Shown here: positions 1-11,358 of the stretch, piece after piece | How positions within the stretch are numbered: the stretch's first letter is position 1 | Layout of the letters: each line of letters begins with the position of its first letter | Assembly: GCF_042242105.1 (NCBI RefSeq) | Contig: NC_092019.1 | Coordinates: forward strand, 21,008,828 to 21,072,827 | Source: Pempheris klunzingeri | Taxonomy: Eukaryota; Chordata; Actinopteri; Acropomatiformes; Pempheridae | Length of the DNA: 64,000 nucleotides | Direction: 5' to 3' | Made by a program: the position numbers and the translations under genes | Notes under the pieces: model-generated | What the model saw: the letters and a program-made list of their open reading frames with translations, nothing else | What the model was told of the DNA's origin: nothing | The model's database searches: none

Positions 1-223
1 AGTGAAATATCTGTCTCTTCTTAGTCCACCACCTTCATAAAAAGGCTGGATTTCCCCTTTAATGTTCTTAATTGCAACACATTAACATGGGAGGGTGTCT
101 TTGTTTTGACTTCAGAGACTTGTAGAAGAAAATTTGAAACTGCTTGACTTGAGGCCACATCACCATTAGCCAAATTAAGCCAAATGAGCTCCGGGGGATC
201 ACAGCTTTCCCTTGACAGTTTAC

Positions 224-3200
224 CTTTGCGCTCGAAGCTTTCTTCTCGCAGGATGCAGACAAGGGCCAGGAACTTAGTGACCTCTTTCAGGTACAGCACA
301 GTGGTGTTGTTGAGCTTGATGATGGCCATGGACTCCTTGTCGTAGGCACTGCCGCTGCCGTCCTCCCTCAGACTATTGAGGCACAACACAATGCCATGAT
401 GTTCAGGGGGGAAATGTGAAAAACAGCATGTGGATGTGGATTAATTAAGCAAATAAATGCGTAATTAAGTTATGCTTCAATGAAAGCATCCCCAGACAAC
501 ACATGGGTGAACTCTACATCTTAAAGCATTAGGAAATTACAGAAGATGTTTTTTTCTGTATTTATTATGTAAATTTATACTGAAAGTTAATTCTAAATCC
601 ACTCTATAGATTCACTAACTGTTCCCAGTTTTCGATTCACTTATTGTAAAGCTTGAGCCTGCGAAAATGGAGACTGCAGCTGAATGACAGGAACGGCTGA
701 AAAGACAGCCGTAACCCGACTCTGACCTCCATTACTAATGTACCGATAAACAAACAAGACGCACTCACCCGTAGATGCAGGACACGTCAATAACCACATC
801 GATCATATCACAGCACAGTTCGTAGGACTGCATGTCTACAGGAGAGCTGTCTGTGGCGATGTAGATCTTACTGACCACATCAAACAGAAAAGCCTTCTCT
901 ATCCCTGAATTCTGTCAAATGGTAGATGAAGAATGACAAAGAGGGAGGGAAATAAAAAGAAAGGGACAAAGAAAAGAGGAAAAAGTTAGGAATTTAACGC
1001 AACTGTCTGTTGCAGTGGCCATTCGATATTAAGACAGTAGGGGAGGTCGACGGCAGTGATGAGAGGACTGGTCACCTCCGTGGTGGAGTCTCTCATTCGT
1101 ACTGTACAGAACCGCTCCCTGACAACCCCTCTTAGCTCGACAGTCTAACAAATAAACAACTGTGTTAAACGACAGTCATATTAACACGAGCAAAACAGCC
1201 ATCACAAGGTTAATGTTACCTTTAGCTCAGAGTGACTGCTCACTTGGCTCAGAAGCTGTGCTTTGTGCGACCAGGTTAGCTCACTAACACGCGCAGATTT
1301 GAGAACCGTGGCTTCCTCGTTCTTCGGCTCAGTGGGGGTGTGCTTCGTGCTGGGTAACTGCATTCGCTGCTATTTGCTAGCTCCAGCTATAACTCTGCCT
1401 TACCTTGTGGAAGACTTGGCTCATGTTCCAGTGACTGTATGGCCAGAGTGCGCCCAAGTAGGCGCATAGGTAGACAAGCAGGTTGGCCGTCCTGTCATTT
1501 CATTTAACTGAACGACTGATTTGACAGGTTTATTACAGGCCCTGCGCAGAGCCAGAGATGCCAGATTTTTTTTCTTAGTTTTTTGACAAAACAATTGATA
1601 TATTGACACCTGTCAGACTGTCATGAGAATTTCGACAAATATGACAAAAACTGTTTTGAAAATGAGCTGCATACCCTGCTTTCAAATGTGCTTGATTAGA
1701 CAGACAACAGAGATTCATATCTGCATTTCATATCAATTTCCTGAACTTATCAAAGCCATCACCAGAGTGTGACTCTGGGACCCCAGCACTATTACTGAAA
1801 AGATATTTTGACTCATCAATGATTGCTATAGGGCTTCATAGTGCTCACCTACCCCATGTACAGGATTTTAACTTTTTGCTTGAAATTCAACTTTACCAAT
1901 ATAATTCTACTAACTAAATGTATTATTGAGAATGTGTGTAAATTACAGGCCGTGTGCACCTTCAAGACTTTAGTGTTGCAGGACTGTGTGAGTGCATTGG
2001 AGGAACTGCTAACCATTAAGTGGCAGTGACTCACATCATGCAGGCTGGCACATAAATCACGCTGGCAGTGACAAATGACAAACTTACAAAAAAGGTTCCT
2101 TCACAGAGTATTGGCCGTTCTTTACTTACAGAAATGAAGATGTTTAGGAGGTTCTCCAGAGTAGGAAGCTGAGGAATGAGCTTCTGCACAACTTTGCTGA
2201 AGGCCTCGAAAATGGAGTGGTCGTAAATACTCGTCAAGTAAAAGCTGAATGAGATAAACAAAAAGAGGAAGTGAATATGCAGTTACTAGTAGGAAAAACA
2301 CTTCTCACTTCCTCAAAACACATGTGATCTCGTGACCATCTGTATTTATACCTGCTTTCATATGACAACCACATACTGGATGGTAGAAAAGAGCCGTTAA
2401 TCTAAGCAGACATAAACACACAAGACTGCAAACAAACTGTCAGAAAAAAAAACTGTCTTCACGTGACATGTGGACGTTACTGAGATCTACAAACAAAAAG
2501 GTCTGGGGTGGCCGGTGACTTCAGCCAAATGAAACAGTCTGCATACACTTGGCAGGGGCTCAACTTTACAATGCATTACAGTGAAGAAAGCACCGGAGAG
2601 CTACAAGGCAGAGCTAAAAAAAGAAAAAAGCCATCTCAGCGCTACTATATGTTCAGGGCCGCTCTGGCTGTCTAACTAGAATAAACAACAATCTCACCCC
2701 ACATAAACCAAAGTGCAGCGTGTGCCAACAGAGCCCAAACATCAACAGTAAAGCTGCTGCAGCGCTGACCTGGATCAGCCAGGACAACCCGTTTAATGTG
2801 GAACACAACACATTAATTTCCACGCAGAGTGTTGAGTCAAAGGCTGCAATTAATTATCACTTTTATGTTCTTGATAAGGGATTGTCTTGATTTGGCTAAC
2901 TAAAAATGTGTTTCATCATCAAGTAACCTTTTGATTGTTTTTAATCAACTCATCTTCTAGTCTATAAAATGTCATAAGACAGTCAAACACCACAATTTTC
3001 CAAAGGTCACTACCCAAACTGACGTGTTGTTGGTTTTGTATGACTTCAAAACCCCAAAATATTCAATCAGAGACAAACCAGAGAAAAGAGCAAACTCCTC
3101 ACATTATGAGAGGCTATATCCAGTGAATTTTTGGAAATTTGGATTGGTAAAACTAACCTTAATGATTACACCCTGCATTCAAATTGTTAACAATTGCCTT

Positions 3201-6200
3201 CTCATCAACTAATTATTTATTGTGGATTCATTTATTAATGACTCGATTAGTCATGCCACAAACAGCCATCAGACGTTTGTTGAGCCAAAATGTTTGTCTT
3301 CTTATTCTTACTGTCACAAATATTCCAAAAAGTATCTCATTACAGAGTAAAATGGTGGAAAGCAAGCAAACCCTCACATTTAATGAGCAAATTATTACTG
3401 TAAAATGTGAAATACATATTAGCAATTGACAAAACTGTTGGGTACCGTTCACATTTGAACCGACACTGGTACCTGGAATTTGGTCCTGCTACAAATGTAA
3501 TTTTAGTTGTAAGAAAATGCATTAATCAAATAGCTATTTCAGCTCTACTCAGGCCTTTTGAGGGACTATTTACTCAAGTAAGATGATGCAGTGAAACTGA
3601 AAATATTTCCCCAGAAAACAAGAAACCAATCAATTAATTACCTGCAGTAGTAATGGGGTGAACTACAGTATATAACATTAAGGCATATGAATCACACCAG
3701 ACACAAGAACTTTAGCCTTCTTTCTACATCTGAAGCATGTCAGACCTCTGGAGCCTGAATGGCAGTAGCTGTGGTATCTGAGGCACGAGTTATTGTTTCT
3801 TCATTAGGAGGTCAAAGAGGAATCTCACAGTAACACCAAGAGTATGCAGGGCACAGGCTGCTGTACATCAGCACGACAGAAGTCACAGAAAGAGCCAAGC
3901 AAGTTAACGTTTCCTCTATTAGCACAGACGTGAACTTTCTCAGTTGATCACACATGATCACATGGTAGTAGTCAATGACTTTGCATGCTATGCTGATGAA
4001 TGGCTGTACTCATTTTTATTACCTAGCTTTGCATTGATGTGAAGATTGACTATAAAGTGCCACGAGCAATGGCTGACATAATAGGTCATCTTGTATTCAT
4101 TCATTAAAAAAAAAAAAACATCGACCATGGGTACTGTGTTAGCAGTACATATAGTCAACTACTGTGCTTAAGTACCACTTTGAAGTACTTGTACTTGATT
4201 ATTTCCATTTTCTGGTCTTTACTGTTCTGAAATTAAATAAAATGCAATACTACACAACTGAATACTAATACTACATATTAAAATGAAGTACTATTTTGAT
4301 GCTACTACTTCTGTGCTTTTACTTAGGTAACATTTTTAATGCAGGACGTAACATATGTGAGTATGTGCTTCATGTTCCTCAAATAATGATGTTGTACTAC
4401 ATGTTCAGACTCAAGTGAAAAAAAAAATGGGACATCTTGTACCATTGAATGCAGCCTTATTTTCACTTTCAAGATCAACTGTGCAGTGGGAGGGGTTACT
4501 GGCTGGATGTTTTGTGGTCGCACAGAGTTGTTTTAACACAGAGACCTGCTAAGACAAACACTTGAATTAATGCATTTAACTTGTCCACTTTGGTTACAAA
4601 CAACCAAACTACTTCCTGGAATGTGTAACAACTTTTTTTTCCCCATCCACACATAAAGTTTGGTCTGGGAAGCCAATTCAACAAGGCAGGTCGCTATCTT
4701 GTCTCTTACAAAAGGAAACACAAACCCACATCAGGATCTGTATCATGAGATGAGCTACATTAGAACATATCTTCCTATTTATTGTGGCTAAACTAAATAA
4801 ACGTCACACCCTGTTGTAACACAGATAAATTATCATACACAATTTGAGCACAGTCTTAATAAAACACTATCTGTAAATATGAAGGTGCCTTTACACATAG
4901 TGCTCCTGGTGTGTTCAGATTTGGGTGGCATGAGTGTGAAGTCATAACAAAACACAGAGTGGAGCTTGTGGAGCTTGTGGAGCTTTGAGGGAGCCAAAGT
5001 CTCCGTTATCGGACATTTGTTGCATTCAGAAAATGTTTCACAGCTGAAGTCTCTGAACAGTCTTCGTTCTTGTGGTTATTATGGATCATCCGTCTGTAGC
5101 ATGACTAAGAAAAGTGTAGTGATCTGTCCTCCAGCGTTTAATAAAGCCTACATAATTCTAATTACGCCGTGATGGGGAAACATGGAGAGCCTGTCTGAGT
5201 GCTTAAAGTGAGGTAAAGGTGGGCTTTTCAGCCACTGTGCTGCACACTTGGTAAAAGAAATCAAACCAAGTATGTCTAAAGAGAAAGGTGTGATGCCACG
5301 AAAGATGTTTGAGCCTGTTCATCCCCTCCATCTGGAGAAAGACACATCATTACATCTGAGGAAGTTACTCTGGAGTCCACTAACAATCGAGTATAGCAGC
5401 TTCACTTAAGTTAGCTTAGTATACAGACTGGAAATGCTTATTCGAGGGGGATTCGAGGTTTCTGGTTAGACGCTTTACCAAACTATTAGAGCTCATTTCT
5501 AGGCAGCAAATGTGCTTTTGATCAAATGTGAGTATATCTGCTGAGCAGAGCAACAGCCTTGCTGCAGGCATTTCATTACAATGTGTGCTGTGCTTAAAAG
5601 TCCTGACTGTGTCTGATGTGTTGCTGTTCTGTTCTTGTCGCGCTTACATGTGAGATATCGTTACAGCAGCATGTAGTTAAAGTAAGTTGTTGCATGCTGC
5701 ATGTCAGAATTTTGTGAATGACATTTTCAGGTGGACTGAAGGAGTAAGTGTTCCTTTATATGCTCAGAAAATTACGCAACTTCTAAAGATAAACAAGCAA
5801 TGTGAAACTCACTAGATTCTCTGAAAAAGGATTTTATCACACAGCAGAAACACGGAACCTTTTTCCTTTGCTCAAGAAAAGTTTCTGACTTCAAATTTTA
5901 GAATAACCCTTTGACACAGTGCCTTTAACAAATCTACTCCTGTGTTGCAGAGTGTCTGTGCATGTGTGTGTTTTTAAGGCATTATCTTAGAGTGAACAGC
6001 ACCATGCAGTTAGGACACCCCAATGTCAAATTGGTCAATATGCTTAAGTGTATTTTCATAATGAATTAAAACATCGTTTTTTTTTACAGATGTTCTAGTT
6101 TTACCACCCTAGACAGCCTAGATTTTGCATGGCACATCTTACCCAGTAATACAAACATACTTTACCCACTTTGATATAAAATGTAAGTTTTTCTGTTAAT

Positions 6201-9200
6201 GGGCAGTGATGTTACTGGGAGAAAGAAAAGGGCTTTTACAGTAATGAGGGACGAGACTGAAGCAAAGACTTCACGCACAAAGTGACAGGTGGAAGCCAAT
6301 TTACTTTGTGTGTCCGTATGTACTAGTGTGTGTGAGACGCATTAAATTGAAAAGACTTTTAAGCCAACATGATTGCAAGGGTAGCACGGCAGAAACTCTG
6401 CCTTCTTCAGCCTTGTGCAGATGTAGAAGTAAAAATAAAATACAAACAAGTGTTGACCAGCATGTACCTGAGATGCAGCTTTTCTAAGCTGGCATCTGCC
6501 AGATCGTCATTGGCTCTCTGATGGATGTCTCTCTGGGTCTCGATCTTGTGGTCGTCTGAGAGGCCATCCACTTTGTGAATGAACACCTCGAAGTTGATCT
6601 CCGGATTGACTCGGTAGGCCCGCGACACGGTGAGGTGAAGTCTGCCCAGGGCCTCCACGTAATCATCCTAAGAGGAGGAAAGCAACGTGTTAATACATCT
6701 ATAAAAATACGTACATCTCTTCAAAAGGTGAATCATCAAACTGGCCATGACTGCATTAACTATCACAACCATCAGTTATCTTCCATAACTGCATTCAGGC
6801 ACACAGTCACCACCCTATAATCAATCCCCTTTATTTCTGCTATACTGTCAGCAGAGTTAAAAACAACTGAGAACAAAACAATTAATCTTCATTAAACACT
6901 ACTTTAACTCAAAATTGCTTGTAACTATCTTCTGCTTGGATTAACCTTGTGAACGGCCATTTTAAATATTTAGTGCAGCTAAAGATTATACATCAAAAGA
7001 TGAACTGGAGTTACAAAATCTACGCCACAGCTATTTCCTGTCAGGAAAATTAAGACATGCTGCTTATTAAAAGTGCCACAGGGACAGCAGGTATGAGGAG
7101 ATGTGCTGCTGCACTGTCTTCCCAAACAGCAAGACGAAGACAAGTCTGCTCATATATCACTGTGTGACCGACTGCTCAAACTAATTGAATCTGATGCACC
7201 TCCTCGAGTACAAATAAATGCTGCAATCAGATCAGCTGTGGCCGACATCGTAGCTGGGATTACTTTTTGAAAGCACTTAGGATCATATGGATGGAAGCAG
7301 GATAAAATCCATGGCATGTAAGTGTCTTTATCCTGGATGCTCTGGCTGTCCATCACTCCTGCTCACATTAACAGTGAGCACTAAAAACACTTGGTGTGCT
7401 GATGAAATTATAAATATGTACAAGAAAGCGGATCAGAGTATTGTCCGATTTAAAGAGTCAGCACCCAGATATCAATATTTTAGTTTAATATTTAGAAGCG
7501 TGGCATTGTTTTTATTTCACAGCAGGTACGTGTTGCTGTGAAACAACACATTCACTTCCCGTATTCATGACCACGTCACATTAACCACGCTCTTTTCCCA
7601 GTTCTTCACCTGAGCGTCGATGACGAATATCAAGGCCCCTGTTCCTCTGAAGATCATCTCGTAGTCAAAGGTGGGGTCGAAGAAGTCGACCTGACCGGGA
7701 AAGTCCCAAATCTGGAAGTTGACGAAGGAGCTGCTGGAGATGTCGTCTTTGTAGATCTTGTTGGTGCTCTCCAAGAACAAGGTCTCATTGGGAGACATTT
7801 TGTGGAACACCACCTGAAATCAGAGGTTCAGTGGAATACATGCAGGTGACTTGTCTCGGTTATTTTGTGTCTGTAATGTGGAGTTCTAAAATAAATAAAG
7901 ATAGATATGAAAATAAAATATAAAGCAGTCCTGAAAGCCAGTGTTATATCCCACTCGGATAACAGTTTCAAGGCTCAGATAGAGCTTTAGCCTCGTTAAC
8001 ATGTGAGCATTGGAAGAACAGGTTAGGAAAAACAGCTGAGCTACTTTTCAGACTTAGGTGACAGTGAAATCTCACATATATCTAATAATTCTGTGCCTGG
8101 GTGAAGCTGCTATACACTGTAATACACAGTGGTGGTGGCACCGACACACTGGCGCCAACTATCACTATTTCTATTAATTCTAATATTTTATTTTCATTAT
8201 TTGTCTCTGAGACATTTAGTTCAAAATGTATTTGACATCTTTCTTCTCTGTTCACACAGACGGGGATGTCCTGCCGACGACTGTCTTACAGTATGTTGTA
8301 TCTGTTAAAGTTGCCTGTGTTCACATATATTGTTTTCATGGGAGAGATTATACGAGCAGTGCTGTATCTTGGCTTCTGCGATGATTCCAGCTCAAAGCCA
8401 TCATCTGGACATCACATGCAGAGCGACAGGAAAAAGGGCGAAACCCTGCAGACTCACTCATCTGATGTGAAACGCGTCACTCTACATTCAGCACTTTACC
8501 GCTGCAAGCTTTCAAACAGCAGACAGTGCGCCAGCAGCGGTAAAGTGAAGTGTGGTTGAGGGTTGATTGGGGTCTTGGTCTACTGAATACAGATAACTTG
8601 AAGTTGGTGTTGCTGGAGGACCTGCGAGTGTTCTCTCCACTACTGCCATTTTGAATCAGTGTGTGGGCCACTGAGGTCACAGGCCAATGAACCAGCAAAA
8701 AGCCAAATCACATGTTTTTCAGCCCATACTTGAGGCTTACAGGAGACTTAATCTGAGACTTGACGGTGTGCGGATTATAGCAAACCAGTGCAAGTGTCTG
8801 TGTGTACTTCAGTACAGAAAAATGCTGTTCTTTTCTTCTATGTCTTCAGGTAGTATCTGTTTTATTAGTGATAGGCTCCTGGTGAGTCATGCTATATGCA
8901 GCCTGATTCAACACCCCCTTGAATTTTAACATAAATAATAAAATATCATAGAAGGCACAAGTGCGTCTCATCTATTATTCAGCCACAGTGCCAGTCTGAA
9001 AGTGGTAGACTCACACAGAGACAGCTAACCTTGCTGTAGGAGACCACACAAAAGAACTGGGGGGGGGCCGAGGGATCACCAACTGAGCAAAGTGGGCACC
9101 AACTCCTAAGGCCCAAAAGGCAAGACTGGTTTTAGTAGCATGATTAATGGCTACATTTCTATTTCTAGTTTGCACCACTTATGTTAACTAAGTCTAATTT

Positions 9201-10268
9201 TGTGGCCGTGTGTCAAAATCTAATATTGTGAGCTTATTTCTTTACTTTATATTGTGCTCATATGATACACATTCCCCTTGTTGTAAGTTGTAATTAATCA
9301 CTGCAAAGCCATCTACGTAATGAGTGTGACTATTATTTAGGGCTTTATCTACTAAGTAAACTACTTAGCACCCTGGCATTAAAACTTTTTTTTGGGGGGG
9401 GGGGGGGGGGGAGACCATGGAAGTGCTGGCTGCTCTGAACTTAATGGGGACTTGGAGGTGTCAGGGTACAATCGTATTGCACAGGGTGCAGTTATTGGGG
9501 GGGGGGGGGGGGGGGGGTCAGTAAGGGCCCAACAAATATCTAGCCCTCAGGGCCCCTTTAACTCGCTAATCCGGCCATGATTCAAGTACACAGGGAGGGA
9601 GCGTGGCGTCCAAAGTGCAGATGCTGGTGCACTGATTTACACCCAGTGTTATGACTTGCAGAAAGGAAGGTGTGGTCGGTCTGCTGTCATGTGAGAGCCA
9701 CACATCCGACCTGCCCTGTGTCTCACAGCTGGGGAGGGACTAAGATATATTTGGCATGTTGGACAAGTTGTTAACCAAACAGTCACATGCTTTATGTGCA
9801 CATCTCAGCAGAGATGCACCGGGCGCCTCTGTCCGCCTGGTTAATAATTCACCACTACAGCCACACGAGGGCTAGCTAACACTGAAGGCTAACTAGTAGT
9901 CGGCTGCGGCTTTTCGGGTTCAGCTCTTCCTCTCCCGTGTAGCTGAACATGTTATGTGCTAGTTGACAGCTATCATCACTTACGACATGCTAAAGTACCC
10001 CGCTAGCTAGTTTGGCTAACGTCCCGTTTCCTTGCGTGCAGCGGGGGGACTCGGGAGAGGCTAACACTTTGACATCTCTGCCTACCTTCTGTATCGATGA
10101 CTTGCCGCTTCTCCTCAAACCCATGAGCAGGATTCTCGGTTTGCTGTCGGACGGCGCCGGGCTGTCCTCGATGTCGGCCTCCTCCTCACCATAGCCGAAA
10201 TCTTTGGGGAACGAGTCCGCAACCCCGTAGCTGTCAGCCAGCTGTTCCACCTCGTACTGAATCGACAT
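224..10268 (-). CDS. rragc: Ras-related GTP-binding protein C (RagC), 3' partial
   Basis: RagC pairs with RagA/B on the lysosome and, when amino acids are plentiful, recruits mTORC1. Six coding exons are visible: 10086-10268, 7610-7813, 6468-6667, 2130-2244, 769-911 and 224-372. All have GT-AG borders and matching phases, giving about 331 residues against 399 in human. The last exon (GLIDYNFH... in human) lies left of the window. Visible motifs are the P-loop GLRRSGKS (residues 50-57), the G3 motif DFPGQ (98-102) and the G4-like HKVD (160-163). The C-terminal roadblock part begins in the 2130-2244 exon. The start ATG at 10268 opens [10 protein letters not shown], close to human MSLQYGAEE. The acidic stretch at residues 28-35 is shorter than in human. 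RagD is the alternative; the N-terminus and the MYCBP/GJA9 neighbours favour RagC. Confidence 0.96.
2245..6467 (-). other. RRAGC intron 3, 4.2 kb
   Basis: This is the largest visible RRAGC intron. It holds one copy of a dispersed teleost repeat near 2835-3250. It also has AT-rich sequence, short A-runs (4105-4118 and 4419-4428), and a short stretch with GGTACC twice at 3440-3475 that may be a transposon scrap. No further exon, RNA gene or long conserved-looking element was recognised. Confidence 0.5.
2835..3250 (-). repeat. Dispersed teleost repeat, copy 1 (degraded)
   Basis: The stretch carries the diagnostic run of a repeat I know from many spiny-rayed fish: GTCTATAAAATGTCA, then a segment ending in AAACCCCAAAATATTCA, then a block resembling AAATCCTCACATTTGAGAGGCTGG. 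It is in the opposite orientation to the copy near 35.5 kb. It has no coding capacity and is strongly diverged, so it is old. Class (MITE or SINE-like) is not settled from sequence alone. Confidence 0.5.
8985..9580. repeat. Repeat-like stretch with long G runs in RRAGC intron 1
   Basis: Three G homopolymers lie close together: 9 Gs at 9059-9067, 18 at 9394-9411 and 21 at 9497-9517. Around them are GGGCCC-rich phrases such as GGGCCCAACAAATAT that resemble a degraded mobile repeat. Ends and family were not found. The runs can form G-quadruplexes on this strand and are likely to vary in length between individuals. Confidence 0.4.
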
Positions 10269-10513
10269 TTTGACCTAACGACGGTCGCTTCCCCTCTTCC
10301 CCCCCTTACTTGCGGGTCACCACACCCGTGTTTGTATCGGATAGCCGGTATGCACCACGAACTAACGCCACACAATGAAAGTAGTTGGTCAATATTGTCC
10401 AGGCTACTTGGAAACACCGAGCGTGAGCCCACACATTTCCTTAGGATTTCCTCTCCCCTGAAAAAAAAGTGGCCTTTGGTCCCGCCCCTTGATTCTGATT
10501 CGCTGTCTGAATT

Positions 10514-10615
10514 CCAATCCGGACAGTGATTGGCTGAACCTTCTGTCACTCTGCTGAGGTTTGTCGCTGTCACCTGACTTCTACTCAGACTTGTTTTGTG
10601 ACCTGTCACACCAAT
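10514..10615. promoter_or_regulatory. CCAAT-box cluster (NF-Y-like) upstream of RRAGC
   Basis: CCAAT occurs on the + strand at 10514-10518 and 10611-10615. ATTGG, its complement, occurs at 10529-10533 within GTGATTGGCTGA. The boxes lie 250-350 bp upstream of the RRAGC ATG. NF-Y use is inferred from the motif only. Confidence 0.4.
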
Positions 10616-10780
10616 AAGAAGCAGATGCACACTCTGGACACAACGAGCTAAAGCCGGTTCAGTCTGTGGCGATAAAACATCATTTATACATTTTTACCAG
10701 CTGTAAAAAAAACCCCACACATTTAAGGGAGGTTGTTGAAAATGAACCACATAGACAGTAGGTAGCTGTTCAGCTCTATC

Positions 10781-10798
10781 ACCAGGAGATGGCAGCAG
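10781..10798 (+). promoter_or_regulatory. CTCF-like site between RRAGC and MYCBP
   Basis: ACCAGGAGATGGCAGCAG fits the vertebrate CTCF core CCASYAGRKGGCRS with one mismatch. It sits in the middle of the divergent promoter interval, a common place for CTCF. Occupancy is not shown by sequence. Confidence 0.4.
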
Positions 10799-11358
10799 AA
10801 ATCCACTACAGCGAGCCAGAGGCTTTCTAGGTGCTCCTGAAATGTAGGAATACATGATTAAAATCACTAGAGGGACCAGAAAATGTCATTTCCGCGTCAC
10901 ACGCCTTTTTAAACCGCGTGTATTGAGAGAGAGAAAAATGTACATAGACACCAACTGGAGCAGGAATAATAATACGCTAGTTTTAATTCAAATCAAAGAA
11001 GACAGCTTTTAATTTGTTAAACAAAACACTCGAGTTGGAGCCATACGTTCGCTATACATGAATTTTAGCCATGACTTTTATGTTCTTGGGGATTTTTCGA
11101 AAAAATCAAGTTATAAACCAAGAGCCAATGAGGGTTTTTTGCTCTGGTCGATGCTTGTAGCTGATACAGGTTGTTATTTTTACGAGGACCCCTGAAGGCA
11201 GCATCCAGCCCAGCAGACCCGTTGCTTTGAAGGAAGGAGACAAACGAAACTTTTCCGGCCCGGCACTTCAGCAGGGTTTCAAAAGTAGATGTCCGACATC
11301 AAGCGAGACACAAAACAGTATCTTTAAGAAGAAAGTCGGTCCTATTTCCTAAATCACC

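Larger units (their letters stand above)
10269..11358. promoter_or_regulatory. Head-to-head promoter interval RRAGC / MYCBP
   Basis: The two start codons face away from each other across about 1.09 kb, so both promoters must lie here or in leader exons inside it. The RRAGC-proximal part is G+C-rich and carries CCAAT boxes in both orientations at 10514-10518, 10529-10533 and 10611-10615. The middle holds a CTCF-like word. No TATA box was recognised for either gene. Transcription start sites cannot be placed from sequence alone. Confidence 0.6.

Noticed and set aside
3437-3485. GGTACC-bearing stretch resembling a transposon end
   Set aside because: Only about 50 bp are suggestive, and no partner end or target duplication was found.
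8266-8559. A 97-codon + strand frame in RRAGC intron 1
   Set aside because: No recognisable protein, no splice or promoter context, and within the length expected by chance.
10569-10578. GTCACCTGAC, one base from the TFEB CLEAR word, upstream of RRAGC
   Set aside because: The CACGTG centre needed by TFEB is not present (CACCTG instead), so a lysosomal-biogenesis link is not supported.
10115-10630. A 171-codon minus-strand frame over RRAGC exon 1 and its promoter
   Set aside because: It overlaps the real RRAGC exon in another frame and has no similarity I recognise.
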